Shown here one piece after another: positions 28,726-36,332 of a stretch of DNA of 36,332 bases. Source of the DNA: Streptomyces sabulosicollis (GTDB lineage: Bacteria > Actinomycetota > Actinomycetes > Streptomycetales > Streptomycetaceae). Positions within the stretch are counted from its first letter, which is position 1, and each line of letters opens with the position of its first letter. A program made the translations under genes and the position numbers. The notes below the pieces were generated by a model. The model ran no database searches. It was not told where the DNA came from and was given only the letters and a program-made list of their open reading frames with translations. The stretch covers positions 1-36,332 of the forward strand of contig NZ_JAEEAP010000040.1 of assembly GCF_016103465.1 (NCBI RefSeq). Direction: 5' to 3'.

Positions 28726-29099
28726 CCGTGACGACGACGTACCTGTCCGCCGATCAGATCCTCGGCGCCGACGACCTCGCCTACGAGGACGTGCCCGTGC
28801 CCGAGTGGGGCGGCACCGTGCGCGTGCGCGAGCTGCCCGGCACCGAACGGGACAAGTTCGAGGCCCAGTTCGTCGGCAAGGACGGCGCGTCCATCCGCGC
28901 GGAGGGCCTCGAGGGATTCCGCGCCCGGCTCGCCGCGGCCGCCATCGTGGACGCCGACGGCAAGCCGCTGTTCCGGTCCGCGGCTGAGACCAAGCGACTC
29001 GGCGAGAAGTCCGCGACGGCCCTTCAGCGGGTGGTCGACGTCGCCATGCGGCTGTCCGGACTCACCGGCCAGGACGTCGAGGATCTGACGGGAAACTGA
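28722..29099 (+). CDS. Tail assembly chaperone, short (G-like) product
   Basis: The 125-aa product has ILGADDLAYEDVPVPEWGGT, GTVRVRELPGTERDKFEAQF and a helical C-terminus ending DLTGN. It lies between the tube and tape-measure genes and carries the slippery GGGAAAC (29090-29096) directly at its stop. Known: lambda G/GT-type chaperones coat the tape measure during tail assembly and are made as short and frameshifted forms. It is coupled to the tube gene by GTGA. Confidence 0.9.
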   Translation: MTVTTTYLSADQILGADDLAYEDVPVPEWGGTVRVRELPGTERDKFEAQFVGKDGASIRAEGLEGFRARLAAAAIVDADGKPLFRSAAETKRLGEKSATALQRVVDVAMRLSGLTGQDVEDLTGN

Positions 29100-29437
29100 G
29101 AGCCCGGCCGGAACGGATCTTCTACTTCCGTCTGGCCGGGCACCTCGGCATGACCGTCCGCCGGCTGCTGGCGGAGACCGGAAGCCGGGAGCTGGCTGAG
29201 TGGATGGCCTACGAGCGGATCACCGGCCCGCTGGACGGGCGCCGCGGCGACGTCCAGGCCGCCATCATCGCCTCGACCGTCGCCAACTCCCAGCGGTCCA
29301 AGGGGCGCGCGCTGCTGCCCAAGGACTTCATTCCCAAGTGGGACCGGCCCCGGGCTATGACGCCTGAGGAGATGTGGGCCGCGGCCATGCAGGCGAACGC
29401 CTCACTCGGCGGCACCATCGCCACCACACCTGAATAG
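28722..29437 (+). CDS. Tail assembly chaperone, long (GT-like) product by programmed -1 frameshift
   Basis: A -1 slip on G-GGA-AAC (29090-29096) moves ribosomes from the short frame past its TGA (29097) into the -1 frame, which is open until TAG at 29435. It gives about 238 aa: 125 plus 113 beginning LRARPERIFYFRLAGHLGMT. A stem-loop begins 5 nt after the heptamer: GCCCGGCC (29102-29109) with GGCCGGGC (29134-29141), and an inner ACGGA/TCCGT. The ATG at 29150 in the second frame lacks a ribosome site and lies inside conserved-looking sequence, so it is unlikely to be a separate start. Confidence 0.85.
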
Positions 29438-29462
29438 CAGCACCTGAGAGGGGGTGGGCCCG

Positions 29463-31409
29463 GTGACCACCCTCGCTTCCATGACGGTGCGGCTGGGCAT
29501 CGACACCGACCGCCTACAGGCGGGAGCCGACCGGGCGAAGAAGACCCTGACCGGGTTGGGAAAAGCCGTCGCCGGACTCGGGGCGGGCATCCCGGCCGCA
29601 GCCGCCGGGGTCGCCGCCGTGGGCGGCATGGCCGCGGCGTTCGCGTCGGCCGGTGTCGCGGCCAAAGCCTTCCAGCTGGCCGCACAGCCACAGCTGGAGT
29701 CCGTGGCCAACGTCGCGGACCTGGCGGCAAAGGCCCAGGACGCCGCGGCCGAGGGCGGAAAGAAGGCAGCGGCCGCACAGAAGGAGTACAAGGCCGCGCT
29801 GGACAAGCTGCCCCCGGCGACCAGGGCGACCGCGAAGGAGTTCATCGGCCTCAAGTCGGACTTCTCCAAATGGTCGGACTCGCTGTCCTCGACCACCATG
29901 CCGATCTTCACCCAGGGCCTGAAGATCCTTCGCGGTCTGCTGCCCGCCCTCACGCCGCTGGTGAAAGCGGCGGCCGGGGCCATCAAGGACTTCCTCGACG
30001 ACATTCAGAAGGGCGTCGATAACGGCAGCGTCGCCGACTTCGCTAAGGATCTCGCCAAGACCGCGGGCAAGAACCTCGGCGCGTTTCTCCGGTCGATGAA
30101 GAACGTCGTGGTGGGCTTCGCCGGGATCATCGGCGCGTTCACCGGAATCTCGGACAACGCGTCCGGCGGCATCGAGAAGATGACCGAGAAGTTCGCCGCC
30201 TTCGGACAAGGACTCAAGGGCAGCGAGGGCTTCGCCCAGTTCATCGGCCTCGCCAAGCAGGGAGCCGAACTGTTCGGCACCCTCGCCAAAGCGGCCCTGC
30301 AACTGTTCATCGCGATCGCGCCCCTGATCGGAATCACCAGCCAGCTGGCCCTGTGGCTTGCCCAGATCATCAACGCCATGCCGCCCGGGGTGCTGACCGC
30401 GATCGCCGTAGCGATCGCCACCATCTCCGTGGGCATGAAGGCATGGGCCCTGTATGGGGCGATCGTCTCCGGTGTGACCCGGGCGTGGGCCATCGCGCAG
30501 ACGATCCTCAACGCGGCGTTCTGGGCGTCCCCGATCACGTGGATCGTCGCGGGTATCGTCGCCCTGATCGCGATCATCGTGCTGATCGCCACCAAGACCA
30601 CCTGGTTCCAGACCCTTTGGAGCGCCGTGTGGGGCTTCATCAAGGACGTGACCGCGGGAGCGGTGGACACGATTAAGGCGATCATCGGATGGTTCGCCAA
30701 CCTCCCCGGGCTGATCAGCGGGTGGTTCGGGGCCGCGAAAGACTGGGTCGTCGCCAAATGGAACGCACTGGTCAACTGGCTCAAGGGCTTCCCCGGCAAG
30801 GTGATCGGCGCGATCTCTTCGCTCGGCGGCCTCCTCTGGGGCACCGTGAGCGCGGCGGGGGGCCGCCTGGTCTCCGCGATCCGCGGCAAGATCGCCGATG
30901 CGGTCAACTGGGTCAAGGGCCTGCCCGGTCGGGCTAAGGCCGCGCTCGGCTCTCTCGGAAGCACGCTGTGGAATTCCGGCGTGTCCTTGATCAAGGGCTT
31001 CATCGGCGGCATCAAGGCCATGGCGGGCAAGGTCGCTGACGCCGTCGGCGGTGTCCTGAGCAAGGCCCGCAACCTGCTCCCGTTCAGCCCCGCGAAGGAA
31101 GGCCCCTTCAGCGGCAAGGGCTGGACCCTCTACAGCGGCCGCTCCCTGGTCGAAGGCTTCGCAACTGGTGTGGCGCAGCGCCAGGAAGCGCTGCGCAAGC
31201 AGATGCTCGCCACCGCCCAGACAGCCGCCGACGCCCTTCCCGCGAACGCCACTCCCCGCGGTGTGACCCGGGCCGCCACGGGGCGGGAGCCGCAGCGTGT
31301 GGTCTTCGACGTCACCGGCGGCTCGGATGACCTGATCCGCCTCGTCCGCAACTGGCTTCGGGACAACGGCCACGCCACCAACGTGCAGGCGGGCCTCGGT
31401 AGCCGCTGA
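29463..31409 (+). CDS. Tape measure protein
   Basis: The 648-aa product has an N-terminal section (MTVRLGIDTDRLQAGADRAK, then an Ala/Gly helix region) and a hydrophobic helical belt at about 275-385 (LFIAIAPLIGITSQLALWLA; ITWIVAGIVALIAIIVLIAT). Then come Trp-containing repeats (PGLISGWFGAAKDWVVAKWN; LPGRAKAALGSLGSTLW) and the near-C-terminal LLPFSPAKEGPFSGKG, a hallmark of tape measures. Known: its length sets tail length and it helps DNA pass the membrane. GTG 29463 was preferred over GTG 29454 because of the spacing from GAGAGGGGG. About 650 residues predicts a rather short siphovirus tail, near 100 nm. Confidence 0.93.
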   Translation: MTTLASMTVRLGIDTDRLQAGADRAKKTLTGLGKAVAGLGAGIPAAAAGVAAVGGMAAAFASAGVAAKAFQLAAQPQLESVANVADLAAKAQDAAAEGGKKAAAAQKEYKAALDKLPPATRATAKEFIGLKSDFSKWSDSLSSTTMPIFTQGLKILRGLLPALTPLVKAAAGAIKDFLDDIQKGVDNGSVADFAKDLAKTAGKNLGAFLRSMKNVVVGFAGIIGAFTGISDNASGGIEKMTEKFAAFGQGLKGSEGFAQFIGLAKQGAELFGTLAKAALQLFIAIAPLIGITSQLALWLAQIINAMPPGVLTAIAVAIATISVGMKAWALYGAIVSGVTRAWAIAQTILNAAFWASPITWIVAGIVALIAIIVLIATKTTWFQTLWSAVWGFIKDVTAGAVDTIKAIIGWFANLPGLISGWFGAAKDWVVAKWNALVNWLKGFPGKVIGAISSLGGLLWGTVSAAGGRLVSAIRGKIADAVNWVKGLPGRAKAALGSLGSTLWNSGVSLIKGFIGGIKAMAGKVADAVGGVLSKARNLLPFSPAKEGPFSGKGWTLYSGRSLVEGFATGVAQRQEALRKQMLATAQTAADALPANATPRGVTRAATGREPQRVVFDVTGGSDDLIRLVRNWLRDNGHATNVQAGLGSR

Positions 31410-31430
31410 TCCCCTCGAGAGGACGTGCCC

Positions 31431-34400
31431 ATGCCCATCCCGGCTTTCCGCTACGTGCTCCAGGTCGGCGACACCTGGACGGACATCACCACCGACGTCT
31501 ACGACCGCGACCCCGTCAGCAACCGACGCGGCCAGCAGGACGGGGCCAGCAGCGCCAATCCGGGACGGCTCAACCTGACCCTGAACAACCGCCTCGGCCA
31601 GTACTCCCCCCGCAACCCGGCCAGCCCGTACTACGGACTCATCGGCCGCAACACCCCGCTCCGCGAGCTGCTCGAGGAGGCCACGCCGCGGCTGGTCCTC
31701 GACGGCTCCATGACCGGCGTCGTCTCCACACCGGACGCCGCGCTGCTGGACATCACCGGAGATCTCGACCTGCGGGCAGAGGCCGAGATCGACTGGACCG
31801 CCTCCGGGGTGAACCAGGTGCTCCTCGGGAAGTGGGACGGGGCCAGCGGCCAGCGCTCCTATGCCTTGCGCATCCTCGACCAGCAGATCTGGCTGAACTG
31901 GTCGGTGGACGGGATCACGGCCGCCACGATGTCGGCTGGCATACCGGTGCCGACCATGCCCGACCGGGCCGCGATCCGAGTCACCTTGGACGTCGACAAC
32001 GGCGCCGGCGGCTGGACGGTGACCTTCTACTGGGCGCGGTCCATCGCCGGACCGTGGACGCCGATCGGATCGCCGGTCACCGGGGCCGGGGTGACGAGCA
32101 TCTACGCAGGCACCGCCCCGCTGCGGGTCGGCAGCCCGGACCCCACCAACACCCCGCCGCGTGTGCCGTTCACCGGCAGCGGTTATCGCTTCGAGGTCCG
32201 ATCGGGCATCGACGGCACGCTCGTCGCTAGCCCGGACTTCACCACCCAGGCCCCCGGCGCGACGGGGTTCACCGACTCCGCAGGCCGCGTTTGGACCGTG
32301 GAGGGCACCGCCGAGATCACCCCCTGGCGTGTGCACTTCGAGGGCGAGATCTCGGCATGGCCCGCACGCTGGGACCTGTCCGGGGCTGATGTGTGGGTAC
32401 CGATCGAGGCCGCGGGCATCCTGCGCCGCCTCGGGCAGGGTGCCAAAGCGTTGGACAGCACCCTGCGGCGCCGGATCCCCACCGATCCCAACCTGCTGGC
32501 CTACTGGCCGATGGAGGAAGACCGGGACGCCACCCAGGCGTACAGCCCCCTGGACGGCGTGGCACCCATGGTCGTCTCGAAGGTGGAATTCGCCTCGGAC
32601 GACTCGCTCGCCGGATCATCCGCGCTCCCGAAGATGAGCCCCACCAGTTCCTTCACCGGGCGCGTCCCCTCGGGCCCGTCCGGTGCCTGGCGGGTGGAAT
32701 GCGTCTACAAGCTGGACGACTGGCCCACCGCGGCCCAGATTCTGGAGGTGCGCACCACTGGCGGCACCTACGACAAGTTGCAGGTCGAGGCGCGGCCGTC
32801 CAACGTCCGCCTGTACGGGATCACCACCAGTGGCGACAGCAGCTCAACCACGCTGATCCTGAACATCGGCCCCGGCTCGTTCTTCACCGGCGCATGGAAC
32901 CGGCTTCAGGTTCGCGCTGAGACCGTGGGCGGGTCGACCACCTTTCACTGCAACTGGATCACCATCGGGGCGCAGGAGAAGGGCCTGTCCACCACGGTGG
33001 CGGGCACCACCGCCGGACGGGTCACGGCCGTCTCATCCACCCCTGGCAGCGGCCTGGACCAGCGCACGCTGTACATGGGCCATCTGTCCGTGATGAGCGT
33101 GGTCACCTCGCTCACCTATAACTTCGCCGATGAGGGGTTCGCGGGCGAGAGCGCGTGGGCCCGCATGCGGCGCCTGTGCCAGGAGGAGGGCGTGCCGCTG
33201 GTCATCAGCGGCGCCGCAGGCGACACAACTCCCATGGGCCCTCAGCGGCCGGCCACCCTGCTGGAGCTGTTGCAACAGGCGGCCGACGCCGACGGCGGCA
33301 TGCTCCTGGAGCAGCGGGACCGGCTGGCGCTGCGCTACCGCATCCGCGCCAGCCTCTACAACCAGCCCCCGGCCCTGACCCTGGACTACACCGCACGCGG
33401 CGAGGTCCCGCCCGGCCTGGAACCGGTGGACGATGACGCGAACACGCGCAACGACATCACCGTCAGCCGGATCGGCGGCTCGTCGGCGCGCGCCGTCCTC
33501 GAGGAGGGGCCGCTGTCCACCGCGCCCCCGCCCGCGGGTGTGGGCGTGTACGACGAGTCCGTAAGCCTCAGTCTCGACAGCGACGACCAGGCCGAGCCGA
33601 TCGCCTACTGGCTGCTGCACCTGGGCACCTGGGACGAGGCCCGGTACCCCACCGTGACCGTGGACCTGAACGCCGCCCCCCACCTCGCCGCGGCCGCGGC
33701 CGCCGTCCTGGAGGGCGACCGGATCACCATCCGCAACCTCCCCCCATGGCTGCCCAGCCCGATCGCGGATCTCCAGGTCACCAGCATCGCGGAGACCAAG
33801 ACGGTGGTCCGGTGGACCCTCACCTACACCTGCGTCCCCGCCGGGCCCTGGACCGTCGCCGAGACCGCCATCGTGGAGGACTTCGAGGACACCACCTACG
33901 CGCTGACCATCACCGGCGGCGGGAACCTGCCGTGGACCCGCACCACCACGCAGGCACACAGCGGCTCCTGGTCCCTGCGCTCGGGGGCGATCAGCAACAA
34001 CCAGACCTCCGACGCGATCGTGGCCCTGCCCGCGGCCGCCGAGACGCTGACGTTCTGGTACCGGGTGAGCAGCGAGGGCAGCGGGCCCGGCTTCGAGGGT
34101 GACCGGCTCCTGGTGTACGTGGACGGCGTCCAGCAGCTGCGCGCCCAGGGCACCACAGCCGTGTGGACCCGCGCCAGCCTCGACGTCACGGGGAAGTCCA
34201 CGGTGATCTTCCGGTACGCCAAGGACAACAGCGCCTCGGCCGGGGAGGACGCGGCGTACATCGACGACATCGCGGTCACCCTCAGCACCACACCGCTGCC
34301 CCGGGTGGACACCGACGGCAGCGAGCTGGCCGCCGCGGTCGATGCCGACGACACCACCCTGCCCGTGGCCATCACCGCCGGTCCGGTGTGGACCACCGAC

Positions 34401-34583
34401 CTCGCCGAGTTCCCCCTGGACATCCAGGTCGGCGGCGAGATCATGACCGTCACCAGCATCGCCAGCCCCGTATCCGACCGCTTCCAGCGCCTGGTCACCG
34501 GCGGATGGGGCACCGCCAACACCGGCCAGACCTGGACCCTCACCGGCGGCACCGCGGCCGACTTCAACGTCAAGGGGGGATGA
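31431..34583 (+). CDS. Large minor tail protein with jelly-roll/LamG-like domains
   Basis: The 1050-aa product begins with a distal-tail-like section (FRYVLQVGDTWTDITTDVYD; NPGRLNLTLNNRLGQYSPRN) and contains two LamG/concanavalin-like regions: about 100-285, and about 355-560 starting LLAYWPMEEDRDATQAYSPL. A baseplate-like middle follows (LLELLQQAADADGGMLLEQR near 610), then an MAM-like jelly roll at about 810-950 (VEDFEDTTYALTITGGGNLP to EDAAYIDDIAVTLS) and a short C-terminal beta domain. ATG 31431 was preferred over GTG 31425 for spacing from AGAGG. Likely a distal tail/receptor-contact protein binding surface carbohydrate; inferred from domains and position. Confidence 0.88.
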   Translation: MPIPAFRYVLQVGDTWTDITTDVYDRDPVSNRRGQQDGASSANPGRLNLTLNNRLGQYSPRNPASPYYGLIGRNTPLRELLEEATPRLVLDGSMTGVVSTPDAALLDITGDLDLRAEAEIDWTASGVNQVLLGKWDGASGQRSYALRILDQQIWLNWSVDGITAATMSAGIPVPTMPDRAAIRVTLDVDNGAGGWTVTFYWARSIAGPWTPIGSPVTGAGVTSIYAGTAPLRVGSPDPTNTPPRVPFTGSGYRFEVRSGIDGTLVASPDFTTQAPGATGFTDSAGRVWTVEGTAEITPWRVHFEGEISAWPARWDLSGADVWVPIEAAGILRRLGQGAKALDSTLRRRIPTDPNLLAYWPMEEDRDATQAYSPLDGVAPMVVSKVEFASDDSLAGSSALPKMSPTSSFTGRVPSGPSGAWRVECVYKLDDWPTAAQILEVRTTGGTYDKLQVEARPSNVRLYGITTSGDSSSTTLILNIGPGSFFTGAWNRLQVRAETVGGSTTFHCNWITIGAQEKGLSTTVAGTTAGRVTAVSSTPGSGLDQRTLYMGHLSVMSVVTSLTYNFADEGFAGESAWARMRRLCQEEGVPLVISGAAGDTTPMGPQRPATLLELLQQAADADGGMLLEQRDRLALRYRIRASLYNQPPALTLDYTARGEVPPGLEPVDDDANTRNDITVSRIGGSSARAVLEEGPLSTAPPPAGVGVYDESVSLSLDSDDQAEPIAYWLLHLGTWDEARYPTVTVDLNAAPHLAAAAAAVLEGDRITIRNLPPWLPSPIADLQVTSIAETKTVVRWTLTYTCVPAGPWTVAETAIVEDFEDTTYALTITGGGNLPWTRTTTQAHSGSWSLRSGAISNNQTSDAIVALPAAAETLTFWYRVSSEGSGPGFEGDRLLVYVDGVQQLRAQGTTAVWTRASLDVTGKSTVIFRYAKDNSASAGEDAAYIDDIAVTLSTTPLPRVDTDGSELAAAVDADDTTLPVAITAGPVWTTDLAEFPLDIQVGGEIMTVTSIASPVSDRFQRLVTGGWGTANTGQTWTLTGGTAADFNVKGG

Positions 34584-34584
34584 C

Positions 34585-35808
34585 GTGCCGGACCTGTACG
34601 CGAGCTACACCGATCTGGCCGCGCACCAGACCGAGGGGGTGGACTACGAGCGCCGCACAGTGCCCGTGACCGGCGCCACCTGGGCGAGCATCGCCATCCA
34701 CGGGGGCGCGATCGAGGCAGGCTCAGGCGAGGTGGCCCGCGCGGTCGGGGCCGGGCTGATGTCGCACTACGAGTTCGCCGGCATCATGCCCGCGAACAAC
34801 TTCGACACCCTGCACGTCACCAGCACCAACTTTGACGAGCCGATCGCCCAGGGCATCGTCACCGCGTCCCGCAGGTGCCTGTCCTGCCACGGCTACACCG
34901 GCACCGCCGGGCTCCCCGAGACCTCCATCGGCGGGCTGGACACCACCACCGGCGCGCGCGTGCAAGCCGCGCTCCAGGCCGCCGGGTTCCGGGTCATCTC
35001 CGCGGCGCAGGAGATCAACGGGAGCGACCCGCTCAACATCTGCAACAAGACGACCATCTCGGCGGGCGTGCAGCTGGAGATGAGCACAGCCCTGCGGGAG
35101 AGCTTCTTTCCCAATGGCGACACCTCCCGGACCATGCGCGACTCCGGGCAGCGAACGACCACCTTCAACGCCTACGTCAACGCGATCCGGACCGTGTTCG
35201 GGCAGGGCCAGGTCTCCCAGGGCAGCATCAACGTCTCCCGGTGGACCACCGTCCCGGCATCACTGCCGGATGTGGACGTCATCTGTGCGGTGGGCACCGA
35301 CAAACTCGCCACGGGCGGCGCGCACTTCCTACACCTCGTAGGCCGCTACCAGGACGCCAGCAACAACTACCTGGCCCGCGTCGCGGTCAACACCGACCAG
35401 ACCATCACCCTCACGCTCAGGAAGCGCCTCGCGGGTACGGAGACGCTGCTCGCGACGGCGGCCAGCACCAGCAGCCTCATCCACGCCGCGGGCCGTCTGT
35501 TCTGGGTCAGGTTCCGGATCACGGGCAGCACCCTCCAGGCGAAGATCTGGCAGGAGGGCGGCTCGGAGCCGACCCCCTGGTCCGTCACCGCCACGGACAC
35601 CAGCCTCACCGCGGCTGGGGCGATCGGCACCCGCTCCATCCTGTCGTCGTCCAACACCAACACGCTGCCGGTGGTGGCCTCGTATGCCGACTTCGAGCAG
35701 ATCGCGCCGCAGTCCTTCACCGTCACCCGCGCCGCCAACGGCATCGTCAAGAGCCATGCCGCAGCGACCGCGGTCAACGTCGCCCACCCGGCCATCATCG
35801 CCCTGTAG
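34585..35808 (+). CDS. Tail protein with poly-gamma-glutamate hydrolase domain and C-terminal LamG-like domain
   Basis: The 407-aa product has, in residues 1-200, the pattern of phage/Bacillus PghP-type poly-gamma-glutamate hydrolases: IAIHGGAIEAGSGEVARAVG with candidate zinc ligands H39 and E44, LHVTSTNFDEP (H77), CHGYTGTAG (H102), then ALQAAGFRVISAAQEINGSD and GVQLEMSTALRESFF. Residues about 210-380 look like a LamG/concanavalin binding fold (YLARVAVNTDQTITLTLRKR; FWVRFRITGSTLQAKIWQEG). Known: PghP frees phages from a polyglutamate barrier. Here it would act at the tail tip. GTG 34585 overlaps nothing and has GGGGGA just upstream. The substrate in Streptomyces is not established. Confidence 0.88.
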   Translation: MPDLYASYTDLAAHQTEGVDYERRTVPVTGATWASIAIHGGAIEAGSGEVARAVGAGLMSHYEFAGIMPANNFDTLHVTSTNFDEPIAQGIVTASRRCLSCHGYTGTAGLPETSIGGLDTTTGARVQAALQAAGFRVISAAQEINGSDPLNICNKTTISAGVQLEMSTALRESFFPNGDTSRTMRDSGQRTTTFNAYVNAIRTVFGQGQVSQGSINVSRWTTVPASLPDVDVICAVGTDKLATGGAHFLHLVGRYQDASNNYLARVAVNTDQTITLTLRKRLAGTETLLATAASTSSLIHAAGRLFWVRFRITGSTLQAKIWQEGGSEPTPWSVTATDTSLTAAGAIGTRSILSSSNTNTLPVVASYADFEQIAPQSFTVTRAANGIVKSHAAATAVNVAHPAIIAL

Positions 35809-35817
35809 GAGGCGCAC

Positions 35818-36222
35818 ATGCCGTGGCAGCCAGGCCAGCGCATCACCGCCGACCGCCTGAACAACCCGGTCCCGACACTGATCACCTCCGGTGTCACCGC
35901 CGCCACCGGATGGCAGGTCACCTTGCAGACCCTGTACATCGTCAGCGGTGTCCGAACAGCCAACGTCACCTTGAACCGCACGGGCGCCGACATCACCAAC
36001 CCGGGCGGCACGTCCGGCAACATCACCCCCGACATCGAGCTCTGCACGGTGGCCGACGACTGGCGGCCGACGGACAGCATCTACGTGTCCTGTAGCACGG
36101 GCATCGGCGACGGATCGATGCGCGTCCAGAACGACGGCTCGTGCCAGTGGCTCACCTGGATCCCCGGAGCCAGCGTCACGTCGGGCTCGAACATGCGCTG
36201 GACCTGGACATTCAGCCGCTGA
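35818..36222 (+). CDS. Small tail-region protein, last gene before the contig end
   Basis: The 134-aa product begins PWQPGQRITADRLNN, a phrase common at the start of Streptomyces phage tail/fibre-associated proteins, followed by beta-rich segments (VTLQTLYIVSGVRTANVTLN; SMRVQNDGSCQWLTWIPGAS) and ends WTWTFSR. ATG 35818 has GTAGGAGG with an ideal spacer. Probably a structural tail accessory protein. Confidence 0.78.
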   Translation: MPWQPGQRITADRLNNPVPTLITSGVTAATGWQVTLQTLYIVSGVRTANVTLNRTGADITNPGGTSGNITPDIELCTVADDWRPTDSIYVSCSTGIGDGSMRVQNDGSCQWLTWIPGASVTSGSNMRWTWTFSR

Positions 36223-36248
36223 CGAGCAGCAGCCCCCGCCCTCTCTGC

Positions 36249-36332
36249 CTGTCTCTTATACACATCTCCGAGCCCCCGAGACACTCGCTAATCTCGGATG
36301 CCGTCTTCTTCTCGAAATACTAAAGACATGCC
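36249..36332. other. Illumina Nextera adapter read-through (non-biological sequence)
   Basis: CTGTCTCTTATACACATCT (36249-36267) is the Tn5 mosaic-end/Nextera adapter. The next 15 bases match the Nextera read-2 tail with one mismatch (36268-36282), followed by an 8-base index ACTCGCTA (36283-36290, an i7 index as I recall), then a copy of the P7 end (36291-36314) with scattered errors. Only 36223-36248 after the last stop is phage DNA. Confidence 0.97.

Larger units (their letters stand above)
3631..36248. mobile_element. Integrated siphovirus-type prophage, left 32.6 kb (right end not in the window)
   Basis: Everything from the tRNA 3' end to the adapter junction is explained by phage gene content: integrase and regulator (minus strand), excisionase-like HTH proteins, primase/ATPase, SSB, HNH, terminase, portal, scaffold, capsid, connectors, major tail protein, frameshifted chaperone, tape measure and minor tail genes, in standard order. 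The left boundary is inferred from the tRNA/int arrangement. The contig ends inside the tail module, so lysis genes and attR are missing from view. No interrupted structural gene was seen, so it may be intact. Confidence 0.9.

Noticed and set aside
29150-29437. Independent gene starting at ATG 29150
   Set aside because: There is no ribosome-binding site, and the frame is open and protein-like back to the slippery heptamer. It is better explained as the frameshifted half of the tail chaperone.
29514-32336. Very long open frame on the minus strand opposite the tape measure and minor tail genes
   Set aside because: It is a codon-bias shadow of GC-rich genes: composition is His/Arg/Gly/Asp-rich, no domain is visible, and it opposes well-supported plus-strand genes.
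36200-36248. attR in this window
   Set aside because: I see no second copy of the tRNA(CAU) 3' half anywhere to the right. The contig stops in the tail module.
36081-36323. Small proteins overlapping the contig end on both strands
   Set aside because: They are translated partly from adapter sequence and contain known adapter-derived phrases.
1-36332. CRISPR array or integron-type attC array
   Set aside because: No regularly spaced direct repeats with unique spacers were seen. The repeats found are short and operator- or iteron-like.

Overview
The window looks like a high-GC actinobacterial contig, almost certainly Streptomyces. Codons are strongly G/C-ended, GTG starts and ATGA/GTGA overlaps are common, and the left flank carries an Hrd-type primary sigma factor, an FGGY xylulokinase and tRNA genes. 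It holds about 3.6 kb of chromosome followed by about 32.6 kb of a siphovirus-type prophage. The prophage starts at the 3' end of a tRNA(CAU) gene and is still in the tail genes when the contig stops. The last 84 bases (36249-36332) are not biological: they are Illumina Nextera adapter read-through.

Layout. (1) 1-3411: the 3' part of a sigma-70 gene, a convergent xylB-like kinase with a pentapeptide-repeat tail, a small YtxH-like membrane-anchored protein, two near-identical tandem tRNA-Asn genes and a textbook terminator. (2) 3554-3630: tRNA-Met-type (CAU), the likely attB-derived left junction. (3) 3667-6145, minus strand: a tyrosine integrase translationally coupled (GTGA overlap) to an XRE-family regulator of visibly lower GC. 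A 150-bp divergent control region follows, with four TGCAGCGT repeats, a perfect 9-bp inverted repeat and a TTGACA box. (4) 6296-19375, plus strand with one exception: early genes, namely two excisionase-like HTH proteins, small unknowns, an HPD-motif (J-domain-like) protein, a primase-polymerase/ATPase replication protein, SSB and zinc-ribbon proteins. Next comes a coupled cassette of four predicted membrane proteins whose first gene is DUF2637/Spd-like and carries an iteron-like GATGCG cluster. The early region ends with several very small genes, one divergent minus-strand membrane protein and an HNH endonuclease. (5) 19376-19574: a non-coding, repeat- and hairpin-rich segment that is a candidate cos/packaging region. 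(6) 19575-36222: late genes in canonical order: terS, terL, portal, MuF-like protein, scaffold, major capsid, connector genes, major tail protein, tail assembly chaperone with a -1 frameshift, tape measure, a large minor tail protein, a poly-gamma-glutamate hydrolase-type tail protein and one further tail gene.

How the genes fit together. Int, the XRE protein and one of the excisionase-like proteins should form the integration/lysogeny switch. The primase/ATPase and SSB suggest self-encoded replication initiation. HNH plus TerS/TerL and the structural genes form a complete HK97-type packaging and capsid module with a long non-contractile tail; no contractile-sheath gene is seen. The tail proteins carry jelly-roll/LamG-like domains and a polymer hydrolase, suggesting recognition and local digestion of a surface polymer. 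Lysis genes, the remaining tail genes and attR are not in the window, so completeness of the prophage cannot be judged. All assignments come from reading sequence and translated products by eye; no database search was possible.
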